Positions 11,342 to 22,923 of a DNA stretch of 64,000 nucleotides are shown here, in pieces. The notes below the pieces were generated by a model. It saw only the letters and a program-made list of their open reading frames with translations, searched no databases and was not told the DNA's origin. Both the position numbers and the translations under genes were made by a program. Numbering within the stretch: the stretch's first letter is position 1; every line of letters starts with the position of its first letter. The DNA lies in assembly GCA_035772405.1 (NCBI GenBank), contig JAYKKM010000504.1, positions 3,668,001-3,732,000 on the forward strand, in the 5' to 3' direction. This DNA is from Chrysogorgia sp. JL179-B06. Its lineage: Eukaryota; Cnidaria; Anthozoa; Scleralcyonacea; Chrysogorgiidae.

Positions 11342-14300
11342 CTTGAGTATGACGCGTTAGTGGTGTCAAAATTAGATTGTACATTATGAAGACCCGTTTA
11401 TCATTTTGGTCAGGACAGTTTATCATTCGGATAAGGTGTATACCATTATGAACATGACAGGTCATTTCATTATGATGGGGACATCTTATCATTCGGATAA
11501 GGTGTATACCATTATGGACAGGTCATTTCATTATGATGGGGACATCTTATCATTCGGATAAGGTGTATACCATTATGGACAGGTCATTTCATTATGATGG
11601 AGACAGTTTATCATTCGGATAAGGTGTATACCATTATGAACATGACAGGTCATTTCATTATGATGGGGACATCTTATTCGGATAAGGTGTATACCATTAT
11701 GGACATGTCATTTCATTATGATGGGGACATCTTATCATTCGGATAAGGTGTATACCATTATAGACATGACAGGTCATTTCATTATGATGTGCTCATTTCA
11801 TTATGAAGAGAAATGATGCTTTGCGAACCGAGCGGAGATATGGCAGGAAAAAAAAATATGGCGTCGCGACAACAACCCATAGATTGCTTCGAGGTGTTAC
11901 TACAGAGAATAAAAGTCATGCTACTTGAAGTTGTTCAGAAATTGTCTTCTCAAGATTTAGATGAAGATAGTCTAGATGCTATGTGTTTCAGAGGAGAACA
12001 GCTTTACAGGCACTTGTCTCGTTTGGTGGACGTTGATTTTCTCCCGTCTAGCAGAGAAACTACCGAATTACTCGATTTAACCAGTGTTTTGAGTTAGCAG
12101 CTGACGTTGGTTATCGCGCCCCTCAAAATTGACCTGCTGCTCGTGGAAGGCCATCGTATATTATAAGCAAAGAACAGTTGCAATATTTCATCAGAGAAGG
12201 TTTTACACGGAGAAGGTATTCAACAAATGTTCCCCAACTCGTGTTTATGTTTGTATGTCTACCGCCGCGTTCTGGGACAACTTGAATACAGGAATATCCA
12301 TGTCCAGCATGGAAGAGTTAGAGAATTTATGGGTAGGACAGACCCAGAAGGTGTAGCCGTTAGGTGGGTGGAACTTGTTTAAGACAAGTGCCTGTAAAGC
12401 TGTTCTCCTCTGAAACACATAGCATCTAGACTAACTTCATCTAAATCTTGAGAAGACAATTTCTGAACAACTTCAAGTAGCATGACTTTTATTCTCTGTA
12501 GAAACACCTCGAAGCAATCTATGGGTTGTTGTCGCGACGCCATATTTATTTTTATTTTTCCCGCCATATCTCCGCTCGGTTCGCAAAGCATCATTTCTCT
12601 TCATAATGAAATGAGCACATCATAATGAAATGACCTGTCATGTCTATAATGGTATACACCTTATCCGAATGATAAGATGTCCCCATCATAATGAAATGAC
12701 ATGTCCATAATGGTATACACCTTATCCGAATGATAAGATGTCCCCATCATAATGAAATGACATGTCCATAATGGTATACACCTTATCCGAATGATAAGAT
12801 GTCCCCATCATAATGAAATGACCTGTCATGTTCATAATGGTATACACCTTATCCGAATGATAAACTGTCCCGACCAAAATGATAAACGGGTCTTCATAAT
12901 GTACAATCTAATTTTGACACCACTAACGCGTCATAGAGAACAGCTTTACAGGCACTTGTCTTAAACAAGTTCCACCCACCTAACGGCTACACCTTCTGGG
13001 TCTGTCCTACCCATAAATTCTCTAACTCTTCCATGCTGGACATGGATATTCCTGTATTCAAGTTGTCCCAGAACGCGGCGGTAGACATACAAACATAAAC
13101 ACGAGTTGGGGAACATTTGTTGAATACCTTCTCCGTGTAAAACCTTCTCTGATGAAATATTGCAACTGTTCTTTGCTTATAATATACGATGGCCTTCCAC
13201 GAGCAGCAGGTCAATTTTGAGGGGCGCGATAACCAACGTCAGCTGCTAACTCAAAACACTGGTTAAATCGAGTAATTCGGTAGTTTCTCTGCTAGACGGG
13301 AGAAAATCAACGTCCACCAAACGAGACAAGTGCCTGTAAAGCTGTTCTCCTCTGAAACACATAGCATCTAGACTATCTTCATCTAAATCTTGAGAAGACA
13401 ATTTCTGAACAACTTCAAGTAGCATGACTTTTATTCTCTGTAGTAACACCTCGAAGCAATCTATGGGTTGTTGTCGCGACGCCATATTTTTTTTTCCTGC
13501 CATATCTCCGCTCGGTTCGCAAAGCATCATTTCTCTTCATAATGAAATGAGCACATCATAATGAAATGACCTGTCATGTCTATAATGGTATACACCTTAT
13601 CCGAATGATAAGATGTCCCCATCATAATGAAATGACATGTCCATAATGGTATACACCTTATCCGAATAAGATGTCCCCATCATAATGAAATGACCTGTCA
13701 TGTTCATAATGGTATACACCTTATCCGAATGATAAACTGTCTCCATCATAATGAAATGACCTGTCCATAATGGTATACACCTTATCCGAATGATAAGATG
13801 TCCCCATCATAATGAAATGACCTGTCCATAATGGTATACACCTTATCCGAATGATAAGATGTCCCCATCATAATGAAATGACCTGTCATGTTCATAATGG
13901 TATACACCTTATCCGAATGATAAACTGTCCTGACCAAAATGATAAACGGGTCTTCATAATGTACAATCTAATTTTGACACCACTAACGCGTCATAGTTCT
14001 CCTCTGAAACACATAGCATCTAGACTAACTTCATCTAAATCTTGAGAAGACAATTTCTGAACAACTTCAAGTAGCATGACTTTTATTCTCTGTAGAAACA
14101 CCTCGAAGCAATCTATGGGTTGTTGTCGCGACGCCATATTTATTTTTATTTTTCCCGCCATATCTCCGCTCGGTTCGCAAAGCATCATTTCTCTTCATAA
14201 TGAAATGAGCACATCATAATGAAATGACCTGTCATGTCTATAATGGTATACACCTTATCCGAATGATAAGATGTCCCCATCATAATGAAATGACATGTCC

Positions 14301-14535
14301 ATAATGGTATACACCTTATCCGAATGATAAGATGTCCCCATCATAATGAAATGACATGTCCATAATGGTATACACCTTATCCGAATGATAAGATGTCCCC
14401 ATCATAATGAAATGACCTGTCATGTTCATAATGGTATACACCTTATCCGAATGATAAACTGTCCCGACCAAAATGATAAACGGGTCTTCATAATGTACAA
14501 TCTAATTTTGACACCACTAACGCGTCATACTTGAG
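11342..14535. mobile_element. Foldback element with captured gene fragments
   Basis: The element 11348-14529 (3,182 bp) starts TATGACGCGTTAGTGG, ends with the complement, and is flanked by a perfect 6-bp direct repeat CTTGAG (11342-11347, 14530-14535). Inside, a block at about 11348-12378 recurs inverted at about 12943-13995. Shorter inverted copies of its outer half lie at about 12379-12937 and 13996-14529. Each copy has a subterminal array of about 50-75-bp units (TCATTCGGATAAGGTGTATACC motif region). No transposase is recognisable. Its class is uncertain; 6-bp duplications occur in Dada-type and Polinton elements among others. Confidence 0.75.
11813..12360 (+). pseudogene. Gene fragment inside foldback element
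   Basis: An open frame at 11813-12097 encodes a 94-residue acidic, helical segment. In another frame 12098-12292 encodes GRPSYIISKEQLQYFIREGF, which resembles the GRPxYxISxEQLxxLxxxGF segment that precedes a helix-turn-helix in a large family of animal integrase-core proteins. A stop and a frame change lie between the parts. Inverted copies are at 12950-13530 (complete) and at 12379-12594 and 13991-14188 (first part only). I read it as a captured gene 5' end, not a working gene. The family call is from memory of the motif. Confidence 0.45.
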
Positions 14536-14617
14536 GACTCCACATACAGTACTGCAAGAACGCGGTTATATATATTAGTTGATGTTGAAAAAGTTCATGA
14601 CAACGTGGCACGAGTGA

Positions 14618-17600
14618 GGTGCGGTATTGCGGAATATCAAAATATCAAGTACTTATATGTGATTTTGATATATCATGATATTTCTTAATGTTTCCTGTAC
14701 TTAGTATTGATAATATCATGATATATCAAAAGTGATATAAGTACTTGATATTATGATATTCTCAACGACTAAAATATCATGATATTTTGATATTATCAAA
14801 TGGTGTTTTGATAATATCAAAGTGAAATATCAAAATATTAATTGTGTTTAAACTATGGTTTGATATTGTGATATATCATGATATTATCATAATATCATGA
14901 TATTTTGATATTATCAAATGGTGTTTTGATAATATCAAAGTGAAATATCAAAATATTAACTGTGTTTAAAGGGTTTGATATTGTGATATATCATGATATT
15001 ATCATAATATCATGATATTTTGATATTATCAAATGGTGTTTTGATAATATCAAAGTGAAATATCAAAATATTAATTGTGTTTAAACTATGGTTTGATATT
15101 GTGATATATCATGATATTATCATAATATCATGATATTTTGATATTATCAAATGGTGTTTTGATAATATCAAAGTGAAATATCAAAATATTAATTATGTTT
15201 AAACTATGGTTTGATATTGTGATATATCATGATATTATCATAATATCATGATATTTTGATATTATCAAATGGTGTTTTGATAATATCAAAGTGAAATATC
15301 AAAATATTAATTGTGTTTAATCTATGGTTTGATATTGTGATATATCATGATATCATAATATCATGATATTTTGATATTATCAAATGGTGTTTTGATAATA
15401 TCAAAGTGAAATATCAAAATATTAATTGTGTTTAATCTATGGTTTGATATTGTGATATATCATGATATCATAATATCATGATATTTTGATATTATCAAAT
15501 GGTGTTTTGATAATATCAAAGTGAAATATCAAAATATTAATTGTGTTTAAACTATGGTTTGATATTGTGATATATCATGATATTATCATAATATCATGAT
15601 ATTTTGATATTATCAAATGGTGTTTTGATAATATCAAAGTGAAATAAAACGTAACTGCTAACACTAAAACTTGAACCAATCGAAACAGTAAACCCTATTG
15701 TAATATTTATCGCAGTATTGTATAATTTATGAGTGGGGACTGTGATGGTTTTTACGTTAAAGTACATGCGAGACAGTATATTATACCGTATATATTTCAA
15801 GCGCTATTTATATGTCGCGCTTGATCTTTATATACTATTATACTATTACAAGTAAGAATTCTATGCAAGCGATATTAAATGATTTTGAACACAGTTCTAT
15901 ATATTACATAGTTAGTACTTCAGTTGGCGTTATGATGTCTCCTTACGACACATTTTGGGCTTGTCGTATTCTTTTCACATCGACTTTGTGCCTTTTGTCC
16001 CCAAATATAAAGTAAACAGTTACACATGGTAATTCAATGCCGACGATTTAGAGTTTTATTTTGACAGTGATGATGATGACGACGACGACGATCATTTCGA
16101 TCGAGGCAGCTACATAACTTGTGTTACTTTTATAGAAATTTGAAGCGGTATAACTTGAACTTTTCTGGCCAAAATCAGAAATCTTCTTTATTTGTAAATT
16201 TGCGTTTTGAAACGTTTTTCTATCCCGCTTATTAGCCCTGCCGGTTATAAGCCCCCGGTTATAATCCCACTCAAAAACGAAGTTGTATTATTATAAGCGG
16301 GATTCTACGCCGTATTATATAATATATGACTAGTCAATGTGAATAAAGTTGTTCGCGAAGACATTTTATCATAGAACGAGGCAACAATTATACATTATAT
16401 CGTAGAACGAGGCAACACTAATATATTATATCACAGTCAATATTAAATATGTTCGCGAAGACACGACCACTGGGTTTTATCGTAGAACGAGGCAACAATT
16501 CACATTATATCACAGTGAATAGTAGTAGTTGTTCTGGAAGACACGACTACGGACATTACGGGGTTTTATAGCCGTCAATGTGAATAGAGTTGTTCGCGAT
16601 AACACGACTACAGTCTACGGGGTTTTATCGTAGAACGAGGCAACACTAACTTACATATTATATCACAGTCAACAGTAAAGTTGTTCGCGAAGACACGACT
16701 ACGCCACGTGTACCACGTACGCCACATTATCGCCGTCAATGTGAATAGAGTTGTTCGGCAACAATATATTGATATCACAGTCAATTAATGTGAATAAAGT
16801 TGTTTGCGAAGAGAGCGACTACGGGGTTTTACCGTAGAACGAGGCAACGATATATTATATCACAGAGAATAGTAAAGTTGTTCGCGAAGACACGACTACG
16901 CCACGGGGTTTTATTCAATGTGAATAGAGTTGTTCGCAATAACACGACTACAGTCTACGGGGTTTTATAGTAGAACGAGGCCACAGTAACATATTATATA
17001 TCACAGTGAATAGTACTAGTTGTTCTGGAAGACACGACTACGGACATTACGGGGTTTTATAGCCGTCAATGTGAATAGAGTTGTTCGCGATAACACCACT
17101 ACAGTCTACGGTTTTATCGTAGAACGAGGCAACACTAACATATTATATCACAGTCAACAGTAAAGTTGTTCGCGAAGACACGACTATGCCACGTGTACCA
17201 CGTACGCCATATTATCGCCGTCAATGTGAATAGAGTTGTTCGGCAACAATATATTGATATCACAGAAAAATGTGAATAAAGTTGTTTGTGAATTAGGAGC
17301 CACTACGGGGTTAGACACAGCAACCCATGTCAAGATTAGTGTATATAATGCGTGTTTTTTATAGAACGAGGCAATGATATATTTGATAATCTCATAATAT
17401 AATGATTTTATGTTGTGATGTATCAGATAATGAAAGTGTTTAGATGATTTACCGTGATTATTTTATGCGCAGTTAGTGGTAATATAATAATAATGTGATA
17501 ATATCATGATATATCAAAATATATTCCTGCTTTCTGTTGTTGAATTTAATATCTGACCTATTGCACGTACGTATTATATGATTTTTAAAATAATATAAAA

Positions 17601-18198
17601 ATATCATGATATTTTGATATCATGATATATCACAATATCAATCCATAGTCTAAACACAATTAATATTTTGATATTTCACTTTGATATTATCAAAACACCA
17701 TTTGATAATATCAAAATATCATGATATTATGATAATATCATGATATATCACAATATCAAACCAGTTTAAACACTATTTTAGTCTTTTGATATTTCACTTT
17801 GATATTATGAAAACACCATTTGATAATATCAAAATAATATATTTGGACTTGATATTTTGATATCACAATATCAAACCAGTTTAAAACACTATTTTAGTCT
17901 TTTGATATTTCACTTTGATATTATCAAAACACCATTTCATAATATCAAAATAATTTGATATCAAAATATTTTGATATTGGACTTGATATTTTGATAATGT
18001 ATCATAATAATGTGATAATATCAATTTAATGATATTGAGTTTGATATTTTTGATATTGTTACGGTTTGATATTTTTGATATTATGATGGTTTGATAATAT
18101 CAAAATATTTTGATATTGGACTTGATATTTTGATAATGTGATAATATCAATTAAATGATATTATGTTTGATATTTTGATATTCTGCAATCCCGCACCT
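14618..18198. repeat. GATATTTTGATAT inverted satellite complex
   Basis: The two ends are inverted copies of each other (GTGCGGTATTGCGGAATATC at about 14,622 and its near-complement at about 18,170-18,196), so the whole may be one 3.6-kb element. The left part, 14,630-15,660, is a tandem array of about 140-bp units made of short palindromes such as TGATATATCATGATATTATC. The right part, 17,590-18,180, holds related units in opposite orientation. The middle, 16,330-17,390, is a different array (next entry). No coding capacity is seen. Confidence 0.65.
16330..17390. repeat. Tandem array with GTTGTTCGCGAAGACACGAC core
   Basis: Roughly ten imperfect units of about 100-150 bp, each containing variants of TAGAACGAGGCAACA, ATATTATATCACAGTCAAT, GTGAATAGAGTTGTTCGCG and ACGACTACGGGGTTTTAT. 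A longer block (about 16,500-16,800) is repeated as a unit at about 16,990-17,285, indicating higher-order structure. It lies inside the GATATTTTGATAT complex. Confidence 0.7.
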
Positions 18199-18204
18199 TA
18201 GTGC

Positions 18205-18685
18205 CTTGTCGGCTATGATTAGCCGGTCACTTTGTCGAATATTATGTTGAATATCTCGATCAATATATAACCGTTTTCAATTCTGAAAACAGATTTGGAA
18301 TTAGCGAGTCAAAATACATAACATATGTGTCTACTATATTACGAGAACGTGAATACCCTTCGTAAAAATGGTTTATGTACTTAGAAAGTTAGTCGGCTTT
18401 GTCGGCTATGATTAGCCCGGTCACTTTGTCGAATATTATGTTGAATATCTCGATCAATATATAACCGTTTTCAATTCTGAAAACAGATTTGGAATTAGCT
18501 AGTCAAAATACATAACATATGTGTCTACTATATTACGAGAACGTGAATACCCTTCGTAAAAATGGTTTATGTACTTAGAAATTAGTCCGGGCTTGGTCGG
18601 CTATGATAATCTCGATCAATATACAACCGTTTTCAATTCTGAAAACAGATTTGGAATTAGCGAGTCAAAATACATACTCGGATTT
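18205..18685. repeat. Three direct copies of a ~190-bp repeat
   Basis: Units begin at GTCGGCTATGAT (about 18,208, 18,401 and 18,597). The first two are nearly identical. The third has an internal deletion and ends at about 18,680. Confidence 0.8.
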
Positions 18686-18785
18686 CTATTTCCTCAAAAA
18701 ACTATGTCTCTTGTAACGGTTCAATTTAATCTGAGTATCTAGTTACCAGTGCCACATTTTCCGATGCCGCGCATGAGGACGGTTG

Positions 18786-18788
<3 letters not shown>

Positions 18789-18823
<35 letters not shown>
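18789..18823. repeat. (TA)n microsatellite
   Basis: Uninterrupted TA dinucleotide run of about 35 bp. Confidence 0.95.
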
Positions 18824-18826
<3 letters not shown>

Positions 18827-20210
18827 ACTAGAAATACGTATACGCAACAATCCCTCGCCCGCTTACTGTTTGAGGGTAGTGTACTGAACAGAACCCAAAT
18901 GGGAAAGTCTGCCAACACAATTGTCTCGCAGGCAGGGTTGGAAAGCAATTGTGTAATTATTGATTATTGAAATTAATAATTAATTTTAATAATTATTAAT
19001 TTAAATAATAATTTTATTAATTATATATTACATAATTAAAGTTAATTATGTCAGTTATGGTTTTAATAATAAATTTCAACATGCATGTTTACAGTACCGT
19101 AAAATTTTACTCAAAGTACAATTGTATTCACGAGACTGCATAACCTTGTACATACATGTACCCTACTGTAATAATGTAATCTGCATGTTCCTTATTGCCT
19201 AATTGTCAGTATAAGCAGATACATGTACCCTGCTGTAATAATGTAATCTGCATGTTCCTTATTGTCTAATTGTCAGTATAAGCAGATACATGTACCCTAC
19301 TGTAATAATGTAATCTGCATGTTCCTTATTGTCTAATTGTTAGTAGCAGATACCAAAAGATTCCATACCTAAATTTATCCTAGACCAAATTGATAAGTCT
19401 GATAAACCTTTTATTCTTTTAGAAGACTTCTGTTTCTTAACTTTTATTAATATTATATAATTATGCACATTCATGTACCAGTATTTCAATGGTATTCAAG
19501 TACCAGTAACACAATTTCAAAAATTGAAATGACAAAAGCCCCCAAAAGAACGATATTGCTTAATCTAATTATTTCACCAATATATATATATATTAATTCA
19601 GGATGAAATTCCTTTCAGCTGCTTCTTGTCAGTGGGGTGATACCACTTGTTTAATCCTAACATGTTCCCCTGACACAGTGAGTGTTAACCTACCCAATTA
19701 TACATTATACAGTATTTATCCTTCAAAAGCTGTGTAAAATATACATTGAAAGCCTAGGACTGGCACTGTCCAGGCCTACTATCCAGGACAAAGGTGAATT
19801 TAAACAGACACACTAGGCCATTGGCCAGAAGGGCATATGCCATAATATCAGATGAGCATAAATGCTGATTGTTATAGCCAGTATGGTGTATGTTTACACT
19901 ATTAAAGTGAGTAAAATGTAAGCCAGGCCCAAGGTGGCATCCAGCCAGGTTGGTCCTGGTTAGTCCTATAGACTTGCAGTATAAATACAGCTATAATCTG
20001 TACTTTTTTACATCCTTACCACCAGTACTGGTACTCACTATATAGCTAATTAACAAGTATTGCAATTATTCCATTGTGGATGGGGTTGCAAAGTGACCGA
20101 GTGAAACAATGGTGATGGCTAATTCAAATAAAAGTATAAAATCTGCCATTCAAAATTTGTATTAACATTTGTTATTCTGCAATATTATAATAAAGTACAT
20201 AATTTATTGG
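18827..20210 (+). repeat. Dispersed ~1.4-kb repeat, copy A
   Basis: Starts at CTAGAAATACGTATACGC and ends near ATTATAATAAAG. It is the same sequence family as 54,025-55,545, in the same orientation, with many substitutions and indels between copies. It holds a local triplication of a 66-bp unit at about 19,150-19,340 that copy B lacks. It has no coding capacity and is probably an old non-autonomous element or segmental duplicate. Confidence 0.7.
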
Positions 20211-21223
20211 TATATCTTATGTAAGGACTATTCAATTTTGAGCGAAAGCCCTGCAAAGAGTGATTTTGTGATGTCTGATTGGCGCTTTCTCGATATATCA
20301 ACAAACCGAAATTCAAATAATCACTAACCCCTGACTTGGGTTGGTGTTATAATAATTTTAAATTTCGGTTGCCATGACGACATGCCAAAAGTGAAATGTT
20401 CCGACCACAATATCTTTTGAAGTACTAACTCTAAGAACTCATTCTACATATCTAATGAAAGCTTGATTAACAGCCTCTGACATACCTACAAAAATATTTT
20501 TGTAACTGATACCTAACAGCTTGAAAAAAGCGACGACGCTTGGATTGGATTGACAAACTCCCTATAAAAATTTTAGATATTCAGACGACGATATCTTTTG
20601 AACTACTAACGCAAGAAAATCATGCTATACATCAAATAAAAGCCTGAATAACATACTCGGACATGTTTGCCAAACTATCTTTGTAACTGACTAACAGGTT
20701 TAAAAAACCGAAAACGGGTTTACCTTTAGTTTTGACGCCACGTATAAAACTTGATTTACGAACTTGATTTACGAACTTGACATCTTCGGACGACGATATA
20801 TTGCATTTTCACTGCCTTTTCACGATCTTTTTGAACTCAAATCTTCATTCACCGTATAACCCGACAAAACACGAATTCAAATGCAGATATTTATTATTTA
20901 CCATATCTAGTTACCAGGGCCAAATTTTCCGAAGCCGCGTTGGAAAGCACTAAAGGCCATACCACAGAATACTTATTCTGTGGCCATAGTGAATCACCTT
21001 GAGCCTGCGGTCGCCTAATATTGTCAGCGGATTTTTGACTAGTATTCCGCTGGAGCACATGATGATTCACTATGCGAAGAATATGTCCGAAAATGGAAAC
21101 ATATCTTATGCTGTGGAAGTCTAATTTTATAATAACCATAATTTAATAATAACCATTTGACATTTTGGGTAAGATATCATATATGGTTAATAATAATACT
21201 ATATTTTTAAAATACTAATGTAT
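20211..21223. other. No gene; contains relatives of nearby repeats
   Basis: The segment 20,380-20,800 holds two diverged direct repeats around GACGACGATATCTTTTGAAC. The segment 20,930-21,015, read on the minus strand, matches both flanks of the BEL retrotransposon at 22.7-29.8 kb (GGCTCAAGGTGATTCA, then GTATGGCCTTTAGTGCTTTCC). It is therefore a relative of the empty target site. Confidence 0.5.
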
Positions 21224-21887
21224 TGGGCTATTCCATTTAATAACCGCACCCCCCCCCCCCCCCTATCGAGGACACATGTTAGAAATTCATGACCCCTGAG
21301 GAATTCCGGGCTCTGAAAGGTCTACCCCTGAGGAATTCTTGGCTAGAAAATGTCTACCCTGAGGAATTCCAGGCTAGAAAATGTCTACCCTGAGGAATTC
21401 CAGGCTAGAAAAGGTCTACCCTGAGGAATTCCTGGCTAGAAAATGTCTATCCTGAGGAATTCCTGGCTAGAAAAGGTCTACCCTGAGGAATTCCTGGCTA
21501 GAAAAGGTCTACCCTGAGGAATTCCGGGCTAGAAAATGTCCACCCTGAGGAATTCCGGGCTCTGAAAGGTCTACCCCTGAGGAATTCCAGGCTAGAAAAT
21601 GTCTTCCCCCTGAGGAATTCCAGGCTAGAAAATGTCTACCCTGAGGAATTCCTGGCTAGAAAATGTCTACCCTGAAGAATTCCAGGCTAGAAAATGTCTA
21701 CCCTGAGGAATTCCGAGCTAGAAAAGGTCTACCCTGAGGAATTCCAGGCTAGAAAAGGTCTACCCTGAGGAATTCCAGGCTAGAAAATACACACCCCTGA
21801 GGAATTCCAAGGGCTCAAATGACCCTACCCCCGAAGAATTCCAAGGTCCTTGATAGGGGGGGTACGGATATTAAATGGAATAGCCCA
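21224..21887. mobile_element. MITE carrying a 31-bp minisatellite
   Basis: The ends are inverted: TGGGCTATTCCATTTAATA at the left and the complement at 21,869-21,887. A poly-C run follows the left end and a G run precedes the right end. The interior, about 21,285-21,800, is a tandem array of roughly 31-bp units of the form CTGAGGAATTCCAGGCTAGA plus AAATGTCTACC, each with an EcoRI-type GAATTC. No coding sequence. I could not fix a target duplication. Confidence 0.75.
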
Positions 21888-22677
21888 TTGAAAGCTTTTG
21901 CCTTGATCAGTGCAATTATTTAGTGACTATATAACCAGCAGCCTATCACGGTTTTGGAAAAACTATATGACCGGCAGTTTATAATAGTGGACTAAGTGTT
22001 TAGATGACCGGTCGCTTACGACTTTAAATACATTTTTAAAGTTTCCCCTGTTGCACTTTTCTTTTAATTTTTTTCTTTCATTACTTTTTGTTTTATTTTT
22101 TAATGGTTAGGGTTAGCATTTGGGTTATGATTAGGGTTTACGTTAAAATTATTGTTACGATTACTGACTGCCAGTCATATATAGTTCTTTCAAAACTGTG
22201 ACCGGCCGGCGGCTGCCAATTAGTTACAGTCGCCAAGAACTACATGTACCTTAGCTTCGAGTCTTCGGTAAAGACGATTTACTCCTACATTTCATCAACG
22301 CTATATTTATTTAGGTACTGTATGCCTAGGAAACGAGAATGATCTATTCCGTATTCGGTTTGGGAAAAGATTCAGTTTCGTGTGACATACCTTTTTCAGT
22401 GCTACTGTACTGTAGTGAACTGTAGTGATTACTGATTACTTTCCTGATTTTGTTGTTGTAGGAGCGTAGACAAGGTTTATCTTTTTGAGAAGTAGTTGAG
22501 AACACTGCACCTTCTCAGTAAATTATTTATTTATTTTTTGATGCAAGTTGTTTGGAAATTTGAAACCACCCGCCATTACTTTCCACAAAACGTGCATCAA
22601 GCGATCTCAAGTAATGTTAAGTACAAAAACCGCTATTATTATACTAAGATTGCGGGCTCAAGGTGATTCATGGTATG
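21888..22677. other. No recognisable feature
   Basis: AT-rich flank. A short degenerate GGTTAGGGTTAG-like stretch at about 22,104-22,145 is too short and irregular to be a telomere remnant. Confidence 0.4.
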
Positions 22678-22796
22678 TGTAACGAATATCTATTTTATTA
22701 CTCTAAACAATACGTTAAACGACATATTTCAGACATGCGCATAATACACGACAAAATTGTCGACTAAACTACTAAGAAGAAATTTCCTTATTTACA
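22678..22796 (-). repeat. 3' LTR of BEL element
   Basis: 119-bp terminal repeat, TGTAACGAATATCTATTT at its left edge to TTTACA at its right. It matches the 29692-29800 portion of the other LTR with no difference that I can see. It is short for a BEL/Pao LTR. Confidence 0.9.
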
Positions 22797-22923
22797 CTCC
22801 CGAGGGTTGATCTGTCAAATGATCAAAAATGTTCTGAAACTAAATATAAACATTAGAACTAATAGTCTTGCAGCATGCATTGCTACAGTGTTCTTACAAT
22901 CAAAATATTGTTCAAGTTAATTT

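Noticed and set aside
11004..11492. 162-codon minus-strand frame
   Set aside because: It runs from the tandem array of the foldback element into a GC-rich repeat and has no family signal.
14630..15660. Regularly spaced repeats as a CRISPR array
   Set aside because: There are no unique spacers; units are contiguous palindromic satellite in a eukaryotic genome. The same applies to the arrays at 16.3, 21.3 and 44 kb.
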